A stretch of 64,000 nt of DNA from positions 1 through 64,000 of the forward strand of contig JANWZE010000030.1 of assembly GCA_025054955.1 (NCBI GenBank), given 5' to 3'. This document shows positions 16,969 through 25,761 of this stretch, one piece after another. The notes below the pieces were generated by a model. It was not told the DNA's origin. It was given only the letters and a program-made list of their open reading frames with translations, and searched no databases. Position numbers and translations under genes: made by a program. Numbering within the stretch: position 1 is the stretch's first letter; each line of letters opens with the position of its first letter. The stretch is from Blastocatellia bacterium. GTDB taxonomy: Bacteria; Acidobacteriota; Blastocatellia; HR10; J050.

Positions 16969-17796
16969 TCATTTAGAATTTTGCGTGAGGACCAACTCGC
17001 GGGCGCGTTCAGCCGCTTTGACCACAGCTTTAATCAGCGTCACCCGCAGTTTGCCTTCCTCCAATTCCAACAAGCCATCAATCGTACAGCCGGCAGGCGT
17101 CGTCACCATATCCTTCAGCAAAGCCGGGTGGGCTTTCGATTCCAATACCATGCGAGCCGCGCCCAGCATCGTTTGCGCAGCCAGCAGCGTCGAGACATCA
17201 CGCGGAATGCCCAGTTTGACGCCGGCTTCAGCCAGTGATTCGATGACGACATACACGTAAGCCGGCCCGCTGGCCGACAAGCCGGTGACGCCATCCATCA
17301 ATGTTTCATCAACCAAGACCGTCTCGCCGACCGAGCGAAATATCTCTTCAGCAACACGTAGGTGTTCCGCGCGCGCGTAGAGACCGGCGCACAGCGCCGT
17401 CATCCCGGCATTGAGCACACAGGGCGTGTTGGGCATCGCGCGCACAACTGGCACAGGATTTTCCATGCGTTGTTCAACAAAGGTCGTGGTCACCGATGCC
17501 GCCACCGTGATGATCAATTGCTGTGAGGTGACGACCTCGCCAATGTCGCGGGCGACCTTATCCATATTCTGCGGCTTGACGGCCAACAGAACAATATCAC
17601 GATCTCGAACCAACTCGCGATTGTCCAGCGTTACGTGAATGCCCAGTCGCTGGCGCACCCGCTCAACCGATGACTCGTGTGCGACGCTGCCGGCAATATC
17701 CTCACGTCGCAGATCACCTTGCTTGAGCAAGCCTGTGACCAGCGCCTCACCCAGCTTACCAACGCCAACAACCGCCATTGTTTTTCCTCTCAACAT
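16969..17796 (-). CDS. proC: Pyrroline-5-carboxylate reductase
   Basis: This enzyme reduces pyrroline-5-carboxylate to proline with NAD(P)H in the cytoplasm. The Rossmann motif VVGVGKLGEAL is at the N-terminus, LLAVKPQNM and VRAMPNTPC are the conserved cofactor-side segments, and GLSASGPAYVY with the C-terminal TTPAGCTIDGLLELE form the P5C-binding helix region. I start at the ATG at 17796, behind GAGGAG, in preference to a TTG two codons upstream; the protein is then 275 residues, normal for ProC. Its place between two ATP-grasp genes is unusual and may mean that a proline or P5C-like unit feeds the same pathway. It could equally be plain housekeeping. Confidence 0.93.
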   Translation of the reverse strand: MLRGKTMAVVGVGKLGEALVTGLLKQGDLRREDIAGSVAHESSVERVRQRLGIHVTLDNRELVRDRDIVLLAVKPQNMDKVARDIGEVVTSQQLIITVAASVTTTFVEQRMENPVPVVRAMPNTPCVLNAGMTALCAGLYARAEHLRVAEEIFRSVGETVLVDETLMDGVTGLSASGPAYVYVVIESLAEAGVKLGIPRDVSTLLAAQTMLGAARMVLESKAHPALLKDMVTTPAGCTIDGLLELEEGKLRVTLIKAVVKAAERARELVLTQNSK

Positions 17797-17887
17797 ATCC
17801 AAAGCTCCTCATCAGTGGGCAGAGGTCAACGAACAAGTATTCTGCTTAGCTCCTGGCTTCCGCTTCTTCCTGTCCATGCTCTGCCGT

Positions 17888-18850
17888 TCACATTCCACTT
17901 AAAAATGCATCCCAGCGATACGCCGGCGGCTGCGAATTGGATCGCAGCGCCCGCGCAATCACCAGATCAGCCATCGCATTGACCACCCACTGAAAGTAAA
18001 CCGGCTGCAACGAGGTGATGTCAAAATCCGGCGCCGAATTCATGAAATCAATCGCATAAGGCACGCCGTCACGAATCGCAAATTCGACTGTATTCATGTC
18101 GTAGCCCAGCGCCCGATTGAGCTTGATTGCATCGCTGATGACCCGCTCTTGCAACGCCGGATCGAGCGGCGGATCGTCAGGGCGGTATCGCTCAAAGTGT
18201 GGCCGGCGCGGGTCCCACATCGTCACTAGGACGTTTTCTTGGCCAATACAGATGCAGCGCACATAGTGCTGCCAATCAATCATCTCTTGCACCATCATCG
18301 TGAGTGTGCCGGTCTGGTTGTAGCAGGCAATCAGCGCCTCAAGCGAATCTACGCGGTAAATATGTTTCCACCCACCACCCCAGTGCGGCTTGAGAATCGC
18401 CGGCAATCCGGTATAGGCAACAATGGCCTCCCAGTCTAATGGAAAGATCAAATTGCTCAGGCTCTCAGCCGTCGTATCCGGCGAGTAGTCCTTCGACGGC
18501 AACACCACCGTTTTGGGACAGGCAATACCCAATTTCACGGCTAAGGCGGTGCCGAAGAATTTATCATCAGCAATTCGCCAAAACGGATTGTTGATGACGA
18601 CAGTGCCAGACAGGACAGCGTTCTTCAAATAAGGTTGATAGCAGGTCACATCGTGCGAGATGCGATCCACAATCACATCGTAAGGACATGGCTCGGCCAT
18701 CCGGGCGCCACCAAGCTTGACGTATTCAGCAACTACACCGGCGTTGCGGGCATTCACCTCGCGGATAAGCGCGTCAGGAAATGAGCGCTCGCGTCCGACC
18801 AGTAATCCAACTCTTCGGACTGCGGATTGAGCGTGCCGCTCATTGACCAT
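17888..18850 (-). CDS. ATP-grasp family ligase
   Basis: The 320-residue protein has the ordinary ATP-grasp order. An N-terminal preATP-grasp part (RRVGLLVGRE) is followed by NNPFWRIADDKFFG, the central ILKPHWGGGWKHIY loop, QEMIDW as the adenine-contacting strand, and a C-terminal metal site VEFAIRDG...AIDFMNSAPDFD. It would ligate a carboxylic acid to an amine or similar nucleophile. The start ATG at 18850 overlaps the stop of the upstream reductase gene (TGATG), so the two are translationally coupled; a GTG one codon upstream is an alternative. The family is not assigned to a known pathway. Confidence 0.75.
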   Translation of the reverse strand: MVNERHAQSAVRRVGLLVGRERSFPDALIREVNARNAGVVAEYVKLGGARMAEPCPYDVIVDRISHDVTCYQPYLKNAVLSGTVVINNPFWRIADDKFFGTALAVKLGIACPKTVVLPSKDYSPDTTAESLSNLIFPLDWEAIVAYTGLPAILKPHWGGGWKHIYRVDSLEALIACYNQTGTLTMMVQEMIDWQHYVRCICIGQENVLVTMWDPRRPHFERYRPDDPPLDPALQERVISDAIKLNRALGYDMNTVEFAIRDGVPYAIDFMNSAPDFDITSLQPVYFQWVVNAMADLVIARALRSNSQPPAYRWDAFLSGM

Positions 18851-19968
18851 CACTCCGATTCCTCCACAAACAATTTCATGAAGTCCTCCAAAGGAGCCGG
18901 CGCGACTTGAGCCGTCCTGAGATTTTCCTGAACATGCGCCACGCGGCTCATGCCAACCAGCGCCGTTGTTACACCCGGCGTTGAGCGAACGAATTGAATC
19001 GCCCGCTGCGCATCCGTCTCCAATGAGGGCAGCGCCCGCTGAAGGTCAGCCGGCAACTGGCGCGTCAACCGTCCTTGCAAAATCGAAGCGCTGGCCATGA
19101 CGATCATCCCATGCCGAGCCGCCAATTCCAATGTTGAACAGAAGTCGCCATTGCACGGCTGATTGCGCCAGCCAAATGCCTCCGTCATGCCCAAATTGTA
19201 CGGCAATTGAATGACGCGAAAGTGATGGTCAACGCCGGCCACATCGCGGGCAATTTTCAATAATTGATCGAGCGAGAGAAAATCCGGCGCTGTCGGCGGC
19301 TGGCGATACCCATTCCACGTAGCTGTGCCATACAAGCGGATTTTTCCTTCGTTGACACATTGTTCTAGCAACTCGAACGCAGCACGCATGCGAGTGTGAA
19401 ATTCATCGCGCGAGACGTCGCCAAGCTGCTGTTCAGGGTTGTGCAGATAATAAATGTCAATGCACGCAAGCCCCAGATTGCGCCGGCTCGCTTCGAGCTG
19501 ATGTTGCAAGTAGGCCGGCGCCAAACAATGCCAGCCGCCGCCGGCTAAATCGCTCGGCGTGATGATCCCCGTGTCAAAAAAGGTCTCTTGAAAATAGCGT
19601 CGCAGGTCGGGCGGCGGCGCGCCGTCAAACGGAATGTACCCGCCCTTCGTCGAGATGATGAGCTCGTCTCGTTTTGCCTGCCCTTGACTAAACAATGTTC
19701 GCAGTGCTTGACCGATCGCGCGCTCGCTGCGTTGGAACCGGTAATTGATCGCCGAGTCAATCACGTTACAACCTAACTGCACAGCGTGCACAACCGCGTC
19801 ATGATAGCGCGCATCCGTAGCTTCATCCGCCTCGCCAAGATACGTCCCCAGACCAATGGATGAAAGCCACAGCCCACGCTGACGACGAAAGTGGCCATCG
19901 GCAACAAGCCCATCGAACCGCGCCCGATAGCGGGCTGTGCCGACTTCTGTCGCATATAATTCGGTCAT
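18850..19968 (-). CDS. Aldo/keto reductase
   Basis: This predicted NADP-dependent oxidoreductase has 372 residues and a TIM-barrel AKR signature. The tetrad appears intact: Asp and Tyr in NVIDSAINYRFQRSE, Lys in IISTKGGY and His in IYYLHNPE. The C-terminal TTALVGMSR is the usual cofactor-phosphate region. GGAGGATCT before the ATG at 19968 fixes the start; the longer upstream frame has no such signal. It is coupled to the following ATP-grasp gene. Its likely role is to reduce a carbonyl intermediate of the same uncharacterised pathway. Confidence 0.85.
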   Translation of the reverse strand: MTELYATEVGTARYRARFDGLVADGHFRRQRGLWLSSIGLGTYLGEADEATDARYHDAVVHAVQLGCNVIDSAINYRFQRSERAIGQALRTLFSQGQAKRDELIISTKGGYIPFDGAPPPDLRRYFQETFFDTGIITPSDLAGGGWHCLAPAYLQHQLEASRRNLGLACIDIYYLHNPEQQLGDVSRDEFHTRMRAAFELLEQCVNEGKIRLYGTATWNGYRQPPTAPDFLSLDQLLKIARDVAGVDHHFRVIQLPYNLGMTEAFGWRNQPCNGDFCSTLELAARHGMIVMASASILQGRLTRQLPADLQRALPSLETDAQRAIQFVRSTPGVTTALVGMSRVAHVQENLRTAQVAPAPLEDFMKLFVEESE

Positions 19969-19975
19969 AGATCCT

Positions 19976-20103
19976 CCGAAACATGCAGGCACAGCTTCAC
20001 TGATGAACAGAGTTTCACCCAGATTTTCAATCCGTCAATCAGTGAATCTATGCTTATTCTGCATCATTTCTCCCGCGTCGTCACAGACAAGATGAACAAC
20101 TCC
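19976..20103 (+). repeat. Dispersed hairpin repeat R3, copy 3
   Basis: GGCACAGCTTCACTGAT and ATCAGTGAATCTATGCT form hairpin arms, followed by CATCATTTCTCCCGCGTCG and GATGAACAACTCCT. It lies just upstream of the aldo/keto reductase gene, where that operon's promoter is expected. Confidence 0.75.
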
Positions 20104-20175
20104 TCCCTGTCGCAAAGACGATTTATTGTAGCAGACGCGGCCACATTCGTCGTGAATTGGACAGCCTGTGACCAC

Positions 20176-21396
20176 TCAAGGCCGCTGTTGCTTGATTGTT
20201 GAACCGGCCCGACGCGCTTCCGCAGACGGCCGGACCAACGCTTGCTTGATACCGCGCACCGCCTGACGGATGCGCTGTTCGTTCTCGATCAACGCGAACC
20301 GCACGTAGGCGTCGCCATAGGCGCCAAAGCCGATGCCAGGCGAGACGGCCACCTTCGCTTCGCGTAAAAGGAATTTGGCAAATTCTAATGATCCCATATC
20401 GGCGAACGCCGGCGGAATCTTGCCCCAGGCAAACATGGTGGCGCGCGGCTTGGCAATCGGCCAGCCGATGCGCTCGAGGCCTTCAACTAGCACATCGCGA
20501 CGACGCTGATACATGGCGCAAATCTCCTGAACAACCTGTTGCGGCCCGTTCAACGCATGTATCGCCGCAATCTGAATCGGTTGAAAGAGGCCATAATCCA
20601 GATAGCTCTTGATCCGCGCCAAGGCAGCGATCATCTCTCGGTTGCCGACGCAAAATCCAACACGCCAGCCGGGCATATTGTAGCTTTTAGAGAGCGAAAA
20701 GAACTCCACGCCGATGTGCCGCGCTTCGGGAATCTGCATCATGCTTGGCGCGCGATAGCCATCGAAGCATAAGTCGGCATACGCCAGATCGTGAATCACC
20801 AGCAACTCATACTGCTTGGCAAAATCCACCACGCGGCGGAAGAAATCGAGCTCAACCACCTCGGTTGTCGGATTATGAGGAAAATTGATAATGAGGAGCT
20901 TCGGTTTGGGCCACGTCTGCCGGTAGGCCTCTTCCAGATTGGCGAAGAAATCCACGCCCGGCAATAATGGCACGCTGCGCAAATCGCCACCAGCGATGAC
21001 GACCGAATACTGATGAATCGGATACGTTGGGTCCGGACACAGCACAACATCACCTCGATCAATCATGGCCAGCACTAGGTGGGCGATGCCTTCCTTGGAA
21101 CCAAGCGTCACAATCGCTTCGGTTTCAGGGTCCAACTCGACCTGAAACCGTCGGCGATACCAATCAGTAATGGCCAGCCGAAGTTTGTAAATGCCACGCG
21201 AGGCTGAGTACCGATGATTGCGTGGATTGGTGGCTGCCTTGATCAGTTTGTCCACAATCGGCGCTGGCGTTGGTTGATCAGGATTGCCCATGCTCAAGTC
21301 AATAATGTCTTCACCGGCATGCCGCGCCTGCATTTTCAGTTCATTCATCACAGCAAAAACATACGGGGGTAGCCGTTTTATACGATTGAATTCCAT
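20176..21396 (-). CDS. alaC: Glutamate-pyruvate aminotransferase (AlaC type)
   Basis: This is a PLP enzyme making alanine from pyruvate and glutamate. It matches E. coli AlaC through long stretches that I know: [61 protein letters not shown] and [14 protein letters not shown]. The Schiff-base lysine is K237 in [12 protein letters not shown], with N175 (NFPHNPTTE), D203 and Y206 (HDLAYAD) around the cofactor. GAGAGGA before the ATG at 21396 sets the start; an in-frame TTG at 21420 is rejected. It is co-directional with the downstream AKR/ATP-grasp block, but a 207-nt gap with an R3 repeat separates them. Confidence 0.92.
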   Translation of the reverse strand: MEFNRIKRLPPYVFAVMNELKMQARHAGEDIIDLSMGNPDQPTPAPIVDKLIKAATNPRNHRYSASRGIYKLRLAITDWYRRRFQVELDPETEAIVTLGSKEGIAHLVLAMIDRGDVVLCPDPTYPIHQYSVVIAGGDLRSVPLLPGVDFFANLEEAYRQTWPKPKLLIINFPHNPTTEVVELDFFRRVVDFAKQYELLVIHDLAYADLCFDGYRAPSMMQIPEARHIGVEFFSLSKSYNMPGWRVGFCVGNREMIAALARIKSYLDYGLFQPIQIAAIHALNGPQQVVQEICAMYQRRRDVLVEGLERIGWPIAKPRATMFAWGKIPPAFADMGSLEFAKFLLREAKVAVSPGIGFGAYGDAYVRFALIENEQRIRQAVRGIKQALVRPSAEARRAGSTIKQQRP

Positions 21397-21462
21397 CACA
21401 GTCCTCTCTGCGTAACTCAATCAAAGAGCTTAGCGACAAATGAGGGATGGGTCGTCATATCG

Positions 21463-21562
21463 AATGGCGAGTGAAGATCACCGATTGCCGCTTACTCAGT
21501 TCCGGTCCCGCTATGCTTTTTGGTTCCATGAACGGGTCTTTTCCTCCGCAATCGGTATTAGC
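21463..21562 (+). repeat. Dispersed repeat R2, copy 1
   Basis: The R2 pattern is GTGAAGATC-CCGATTGCCGCTTACTCAGTTC, then TCCCGCTATGCTTTTTGG-TCCATGAACGGG and finally CCGCAATCGGTATTAGC. Other copies are at 43854 and 60200, with a fragment near 11836. It encodes no gene. Confidence 0.75.
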
Positions 21563-21602
21563 ACACGCTGCCTGATTGAACCGAGACTGGCTCCGCCAGT
21601 GA

Positions 21603-23033
21603 CTAGGCCGAACCAAGCATCTCTCGAATGACATCTACCATCCTGGCTCGCGGCACAGTGACCTGACCGAAGCGAGCCTTCAACCATTGGCTGCGGTCCG
21701 ACGCTTCGTGCTGGCGACGCAGGCCTTCCATCAAATCCTTAATGGAGACCTCGTCACGCGCGAATTCATCAGGCCCGATGATGACCGCCACAGGAATCTT
21801 CTGCCGATCAGCATACTGCAATTGCTTGCGAATGCTGCGTTCCTCACCCAGATATAATTCGGCATTGAGACCGGCCAGCCGCAATTGGCGCGTGATTTGC
21901 TGATACTCAACCAAACGCGCTGGGTCAAAGACCGTCACCAGCACCTGCGCTGTCGAAGGCTTCAGCTCCAGCACGTTCAGTTTCAGCAGCGCGGCCAGCA
22001 AGCGGTCAACACCAATCGAGGCGCCGGTGGCCGGAATCGGTTCGCCGAGGAATCGCTGCACCAACCCATCATAGCGCCCGCCGCTGAATACGGCGCCGAA
22101 CTCCGGAGCGTCCAGCAACTGCGTTTCAAAGATCGGCCCTGTGTAGTAATCAAGGCCTCGGGCAATCGTCACATCAAACACCACCTTGTCCGAGCCAATG
22201 CCAAGCGCCGACAGGTACTCATCAATCTGTCGTAATTCACCAATCCCTTGCCCGGCGTCAGGCACATGACGGAACAATTCACTCACTGCATCCAAGACCT
22301 GCGCGCGGTTTCCTGCCGGTAGTTGCAGAAATTCGTCAATGCGCGTGACCGCGTCCACATCCAACCCCAACCCAGGAATCACGTCACCCGACGCATCTTC
22401 GCGGCCCGTCGTCAATTCTTCCCATACGCCTTGACGGCCAATCCGATCCAGCTTGTCCAACACGCGAAACAGTTGCGTAGCCCGCTCCGGTTCGATGCCA
22501 GCAAATGTGAGCAGCGCGTTGAGGATTTTCCGATTGCTGCACCGCACGCGGAAACGGTTGATGCCGAGAGCTTCCATCGTGTCGCATATTCCTACGAGAA
22601 TCTCGGCGTCCGCAGCCATGGACGGCGATCCAACCGTGTCGAGGTCAAACTGAATGAACTCGCGGAAGCGGCCCGGATCGGGCTTGTCAAACCGCCACAC
22701 CGGCCCAACCTGATAGCGACGGAATGGCCGAGGCAGGTCCCGGTATTGAGCTACGACGCGCGCCAGCGGCACTGTCAGATCAAACCGCATGGCCACATCA
22801 TTATCTTCCAGATCAGTGAATCGGAAAATCTGCTTGCTGCCTTCGCCGTAGTGCCCCAGCAGCGTCTCAGTGTACTCCAGCGCCGGCGTCTCCAGCGGCA
22901 CGAAGCCATAGCGCTCGTACACCTGTCGAATCGTCGTTATCATCTTCTGTCGAGCAATCACCTGCTCCGGCAAATAATCGCGAAAACCCCGCAGTAACCG
23001 AGGTTCGACTAACCTTGCTCGTTGCGTGCTCAT
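21603..23033 (-). CDS. hisS: Histidyl-tRNA synthetase
   Basis: This class II synthetase charges tRNA-His. The 476 residues include GFRDYLPEQ at the N-terminus, MRFDLTVPLAR, the motif 2 region FRRYQVGPVWRFDKPDPGRFREFIQFDLDTVG split across the loop, RGLDYYTGPIFE (the histidine-A signature), FSGGRYDGL, and GASIGVDRLL as motif 3. A C-terminal anticodon-binding domain (about 375-460) follows. The ATG at 23033 has no ribosome binding site, but a TATGAT box lies 9 nt before it, so the mRNA appears leaderless. Confidence 0.96.
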   Translation of the reverse strand: MSTQRARLVEPRLLRGFRDYLPEQVIARQKMITTIRQVYERYGFVPLETPALEYTETLLGHYGEGSKQIFRFTDLEDNDVAMRFDLTVPLARVVAQYRDLPRPFRRYQVGPVWRFDKPDPGRFREFIQFDLDTVGSPSMAADAEILVGICDTMEALGINRFRVRCSNRKILNALLTFAGIEPERATQLFRVLDKLDRIGRQGVWEELTTGREDASGDVIPGLGLDVDAVTRIDEFLQLPAGNRAQVLDAVSELFRHVPDAGQGIGELRQIDEYLSALGIGSDKVVFDVTIARGLDYYTGPIFETQLLDAPEFGAVFSGGRYDGLVQRFLGEPIPATGASIGVDRLLAALLKLNVLELKPSTAQVLVTVFDPARLVEYQQITRQLRLAGLNAELYLGEERSIRKQLQYADRQKIPVAVIIGPDEFARDEVSIKDLMEGLRRQHEASDRSQWLKARFGQVTVPRARMVDVIREMLGSA

Positions 23034-23042
23034 AGGGCAGCC

Positions 23043-23048
23043 ATCATA
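23043..23048 (-). promoter_or_regulatory. -10 box of hisS
   Basis: On the minus strand, TATGAT ends 9 nt before the hisS ATG with no Shine-Dalgarno sequence between them. A leaderless or nearly leaderless mRNA is inferred. Confidence 0.5.
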
Positions 23049-23130
23049 GCACAGCCGTGAGAGAGCCTAAAAGGACCGCGCCTTCTTTACCAATGTTTTT
23101 GCTGCTTGATGATGATTGAACCAAACGACT

Positions 23131-24168
23131 TCACCGCTGCGTGGTGCTATTGGCTCGCCATGAAGGTGTGGATGGTGCGCCATCAGACTCACTCGGCGCA
23201 GCGGCTGCAATAGCGTCACAGGTAGACTCAGTATCTACTGCCGATTCAACAATCGAATAGTCCCGCTCGCGGCGATAAGTCGCAGCAATCATCTCTCCTA
23301 GTAATCCGAAGAAGACAAATTGCACTCCAATAATCAGCAGCAACGTGCCTAGCAGCAGCAGCGGACGATCACTCAGCCATTTCCTGAACAACAACCGCTC
23401 CAGAGCCAAATAGCCGTTAATCAACAACCCAACGGAGGCCGTCACAAGACCAACGATGCCGAAGAAATGAAGCGGCCGATTTGTATAGCGGGTCAGCAAA
23501 ATCACCGTCAGTAACGAAAAGAAGCCACCGAAGAACCGGTCCCATCCGAACTTTGAACGACCATAGCGGCGCGGCGCATGCTCAACCTTGACTTCGCCAT
23601 TGCGGAAGCCGCGATAGCTGGCCAAAACCGGTATATAGCGGTGCTGCTCGCCATAAACGCGCAATTCGTCCAATACCGCCCGCCGATATGCCTTGAAGCC
23701 ACAATTGAAATCATGCAATCGCACGCCGGTCATGAATGCTGTCGTCAGGTTATAGATTTTCGAGGCCAAGCGCTTGGACCACGGATCATGACGCTGATAA
23801 CGCCAGCCGGAAACTAAATCATAGCCCTCTTCCAATCGCGCTAAGAGCTTTGGAATCTCTTCCGGCAGGTCCTGCAAATCCGCATCCAGCGTAATGACGA
23901 TCTCGTAACGCGCTACTGCGAATCCAGCAGCCAGCGCCGCCGATTTACCGAAATTCCGCCGAAACCGTATCAACCGAACACCGGGATGCTCACGACGGAT
24001 GTTTTGTAGGACTTGATATGAGCGGTCACGACTGCCGTCATCCACGTAAATGCATTCGTAGCCGGAGCTAACTTGCTCCAAGATCGAACGAAGCCGCCGA
24101 TGCAACTCTTCGAGGCTTTCTTGCTCGTTATAGACAGGGATAACAGTCGAAACGCTCGGCTTTTTCAT
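23131..24168 (-). CDS. GT2 family membrane glycosyltransferase (DPM1/GtrB-like)
   Basis: The 345-residue protein probably transfers a sugar from a nucleotide donor to a polyprenyl phosphate at the inner membrane. It has the GT-A fold signature: TVIPVYNEQ, YVDDGSRD near 41-47, FRRNFGKSAA, and the DxD metal site in LDADLQDLPEE. Two C-terminal membrane helices (about 234-255 and 270-294) match the GtrB/DPM1-like class. The last 40 residues are a low-complexity cytoplasmic tail. The start has TATAAT 9 nt upstream and no ribosome binding site. No acceptor-pathway genes adjoin it. Confidence 0.88.
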   Translation of the reverse strand: MKKPSVSTVIPVYNEQESLEELHRRLRSILEQVSSGYECIYVDDGSRDRSYQVLQNIRREHPGVRLIRFRRNFGKSAALAAGFAVARYEIVITLDADLQDLPEEIPKLLARLEEGYDLVSGWRYQRHDPWSKRLASKIYNLTTAFMTGVRLHDFNCGFKAYRRAVLDELRVYGEQHRYIPVLASYRGFRNGEVKVEHAPRRYGRSKFGWDRFFGGFFSLLTVILLTRYTNRPLHFFGIVGLVTASVGLLINGYLALERLLFRKWLSDRPLLLLGTLLLIIGVQFVFFGLLGEMIAATYRRERDYSIVESAVDTESTCDAIAAAAPSESDGAPSTPSWRANSTTQR

Positions 24169-24177
24169 CAGGCCCGG

Positions 24178-24183
24178 ATTATA
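24178..24183 (-). promoter_or_regulatory. -10 box of the glycosyltransferase gene
   Basis: On the minus strand, TATAAT ends 9 nt before the ATG at 24168. There is no ribosome binding site, again suggesting a leaderless message. Confidence 0.55.
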
Positions 24184-24217
24184 TCACACTCAACTTGACA
24201 GGCCTATAAAATAATGA

Positions 24218-24246
24218 TTGACTGCCTCACGGCTCAATGATAAAAT
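24218..24246 (+). promoter_or_regulatory. Sigma-70-type promoter upstream of secreted protein gene
   Basis: TTGACT and TAAAAT are separated by exactly 17 nt. Transcription from about 24253 would give a 5' leader of about 230 nt before the ATG at 24483. Confidence 0.55.
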
Positions 24247-24383
24247 CCCAGCCGTCCCATACGGTTGAAGTTGTTTTATAAGAACCTGCGTGGGGCCGTT
24301 GTCTTTGAGGTTGTGCACAAAGCTCGTCGGCGTTTTTGCTCAGCCGGGGAGAAATGGATTTGAGGTTGTAACGATGCAAAACA

Positions 24384-24454
24384 AGCAATCCTGCAAGATT
24401 TCAGGAGGGTTGGATTGCTGGTTTATCTTTTGATTGAGTTTGATCCGGATCAAA
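24384..24454 (+). promoter_or_regulatory. Structured leader: hairpin and 16-bp palindrome
   Basis: AGCAATCC at 24384-24391 pairs with GGATTGCT at 24412-24419, followed by a T-rich stretch (TTTATCTTTT). Then comes the perfect palindrome TTTGATCCGGATCAAA at 24439-24454, 15 nt before the ribosome binding site AGGAGG (24470-24475). These could be an attenuator plus an operator, or a translational control site. The assignment is inferred from structure only. Confidence 0.4.
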
Positions 24455-24482
24455 TTTCACTCGTAGACTAAGGAGGAACGTT

Positions 24483-25058
24483 ATGCGCAAATCAACACTC
24501 CTGCTCAGTGTCCTAGCCGTCCTGGCCCTGTGTATGTTGGCAGCGAACTTTCCGATGCCGGTGTCGGCTCAGCGCGGCGCGCCGCCAGCGCCCAATAATG
24601 CGTGTCCTGGCATTGCCGTTGGAAATGCCATTGGAACGGTGTCGCGGACGCGGTTCAATACCACAGGAGCGACGCGAGCAACAAATGATCCTTGCATTTC
24701 TTGCTGCTTCTTCGGCGTGGGTCAGAATGACAAGAGCATTTGGTATTCTACAACCCCCCCTGCAAACGCCGTCGTTCGGGTGAGCACACAGGGGAGTGAT
24801 TATGACACAGTGGTGGCAGTGTATCGTCGCACTGGTAACACCTGCCCAACAGGCGGTCCTAACACAAGTGCCTGCACGAACGCTGCTGGCGTCACAGAAG
24901 TCGTTTGCAACGATGACTCTGGCGGCACGCTTCAGTCAGATGTGGCGTTCGTCGCCAATGGCACTTCCACCTACTTCATTGAAGTGGCCGAGTGCACCGG
25001 CACGGCCAATGGGTTTGGTGGGACGGCCGTTGTGAACATCTCTATCAATCCGCGGTAA
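24483..25058 (+). CDS. Secreted protein of unknown function
   Basis: The 191-residue protein has a signal peptide (about 1-30, ending SAQ) and a beta-rich, cysteine-containing mature part (CPGIAVGN, DPCISCCFFG, CNDDSGG, AECTGTANGFGG). The arrangement KSIWYST, VVRVSTQGSDYDTVVAVYR and DVAFVANGTSTYFIEVA resembles the bacterial pre-peptidase C-terminal (PPC) beta-sandwich domain, found in secreted proteins and sometimes alone. I assign no activity. AGGAGG precedes the ATG, and an intrinsic terminator follows the stop codon, so the gene is monocistronic with a long structured leader. Confidence 0.75.
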   Translation: MRKSTLLLSVLAVLALCMLAANFPMPVSAQRGAPPAPNNACPGIAVGNAIGTVSRTRFNTTGATRATNDPCISCCFFGVGQNDKSIWYSTTPPANAVVRVSTQGSDYDTVVAVYRRTGNTCPTGGPNTSACTNAAGVTEVVCNDDSGGTLQSDVAFVANGTSTYFIEVAECTGTANGFGGTAVVNISINPR

Positions 25059-25109
25059 GACGGTTCAATCGCCTCCTTCACGAAGGCGAAGGGAAACCAA
25101 ATTCTTAAG

Positions 25110-25149
25110 AATCATCGCAGGGGCCTCTTGCAACCCTGCGATGATTTTT
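25110..25149 (+). terminator. Rho-independent terminator
   Basis: AATCATCGCAGGG (25110-25122) pairs perfectly with CCCTGCGATGATT (25134-25146) and runs into a short T tract, 51 nt after the secreted-protein gene. Confidence 0.85.
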
Positions 25150-25197
25150 GGTCTTACCCAGCATCCACAAGAAAATTGAACAACCAGGCTGTTGGCA

Positions 25198-25761
25198 TCA
25201 AGCCGATTCCCTTTGATCAAGCAGTTGCTTTTCATCAAATCGTTGCACAGTAAAGCGAAAGTACTTAACCGGGGCGCCTTCGGGAATCTTGGCTTTTCTC
25301 ATGGCGATGGTTACCTGCTGTTGCGCTGTCTCAATTCCCTTTAACCGAGGAAGGAGTAGTCCCCTGCGCCCACCTTCACCTTCAACCACCACGCCATACA
25401 CAGCCGGGTCGAGTTGACCTATATCGGAAACTGGCTCCAGCTCAGAGAGTATGTCAACTGAATAAACCAAATCGGCGAGCTCCTGCGATTGTATCGGAGC
25501 AAATCGTGGGTCTTGCGTAGCGGCTGCAATGGCATTGTGAATGGTTTCTTCAGCGATATTGTCTTGTTCAGGAGCAATTGTTCCGATACATCCTCTGAGC
25601 TCACCGTTGCGCGTCTTGATAGAAACAAACACGCCGGCGCGCTCGGCCAGTTGGCCAACGACTGGAGATGGCGGGCTGACGACTCGTCGCTCCTTGACAT
25701 AAAGTTCAACCGCCCGGCGGGCCAATTCGACAATGCTTATCGGCTCAGCTTGCTGACTCAA
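25198..25761 (-). CDS. AMMECR1 domain protein (AmmA)
   Basis: The 187-residue protein is an AMMECR1/TTHA-type domain, the A member of the conserved AmmeMemoRadiSam trio of unknown function. GVFVSIKTRNGELRGCIG is the family hallmark (LRGCIG), followed by AAATQDPRF. It starts at TTG (25761), with GGAGG 7 nt upstream inside the end of the preceding gene. Its first codon overlaps the TGA stop of that gene (TTGA), so translation is coupled. The MEMO/extradiol-like partner is directly upstream. No radical SAM partner is in the window. Confidence 0.9.
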   Translation of the reverse strand: MSQQAEPISIVELARRAVELYVKERRVVSPPSPVVGQLAERAGVFVSIKTRNGELRGCIGTIAPEQDNIAEETIHNAIAAATQDPRFAPIQSQELADLVYSVDILSELEPVSDIGQLDPAVYGVVVEGEGGRRGLLLPRLKGIETAQQQVTIAMRKAKIPEGAPVKYFRFTVQRFDEKQLLDQRESA

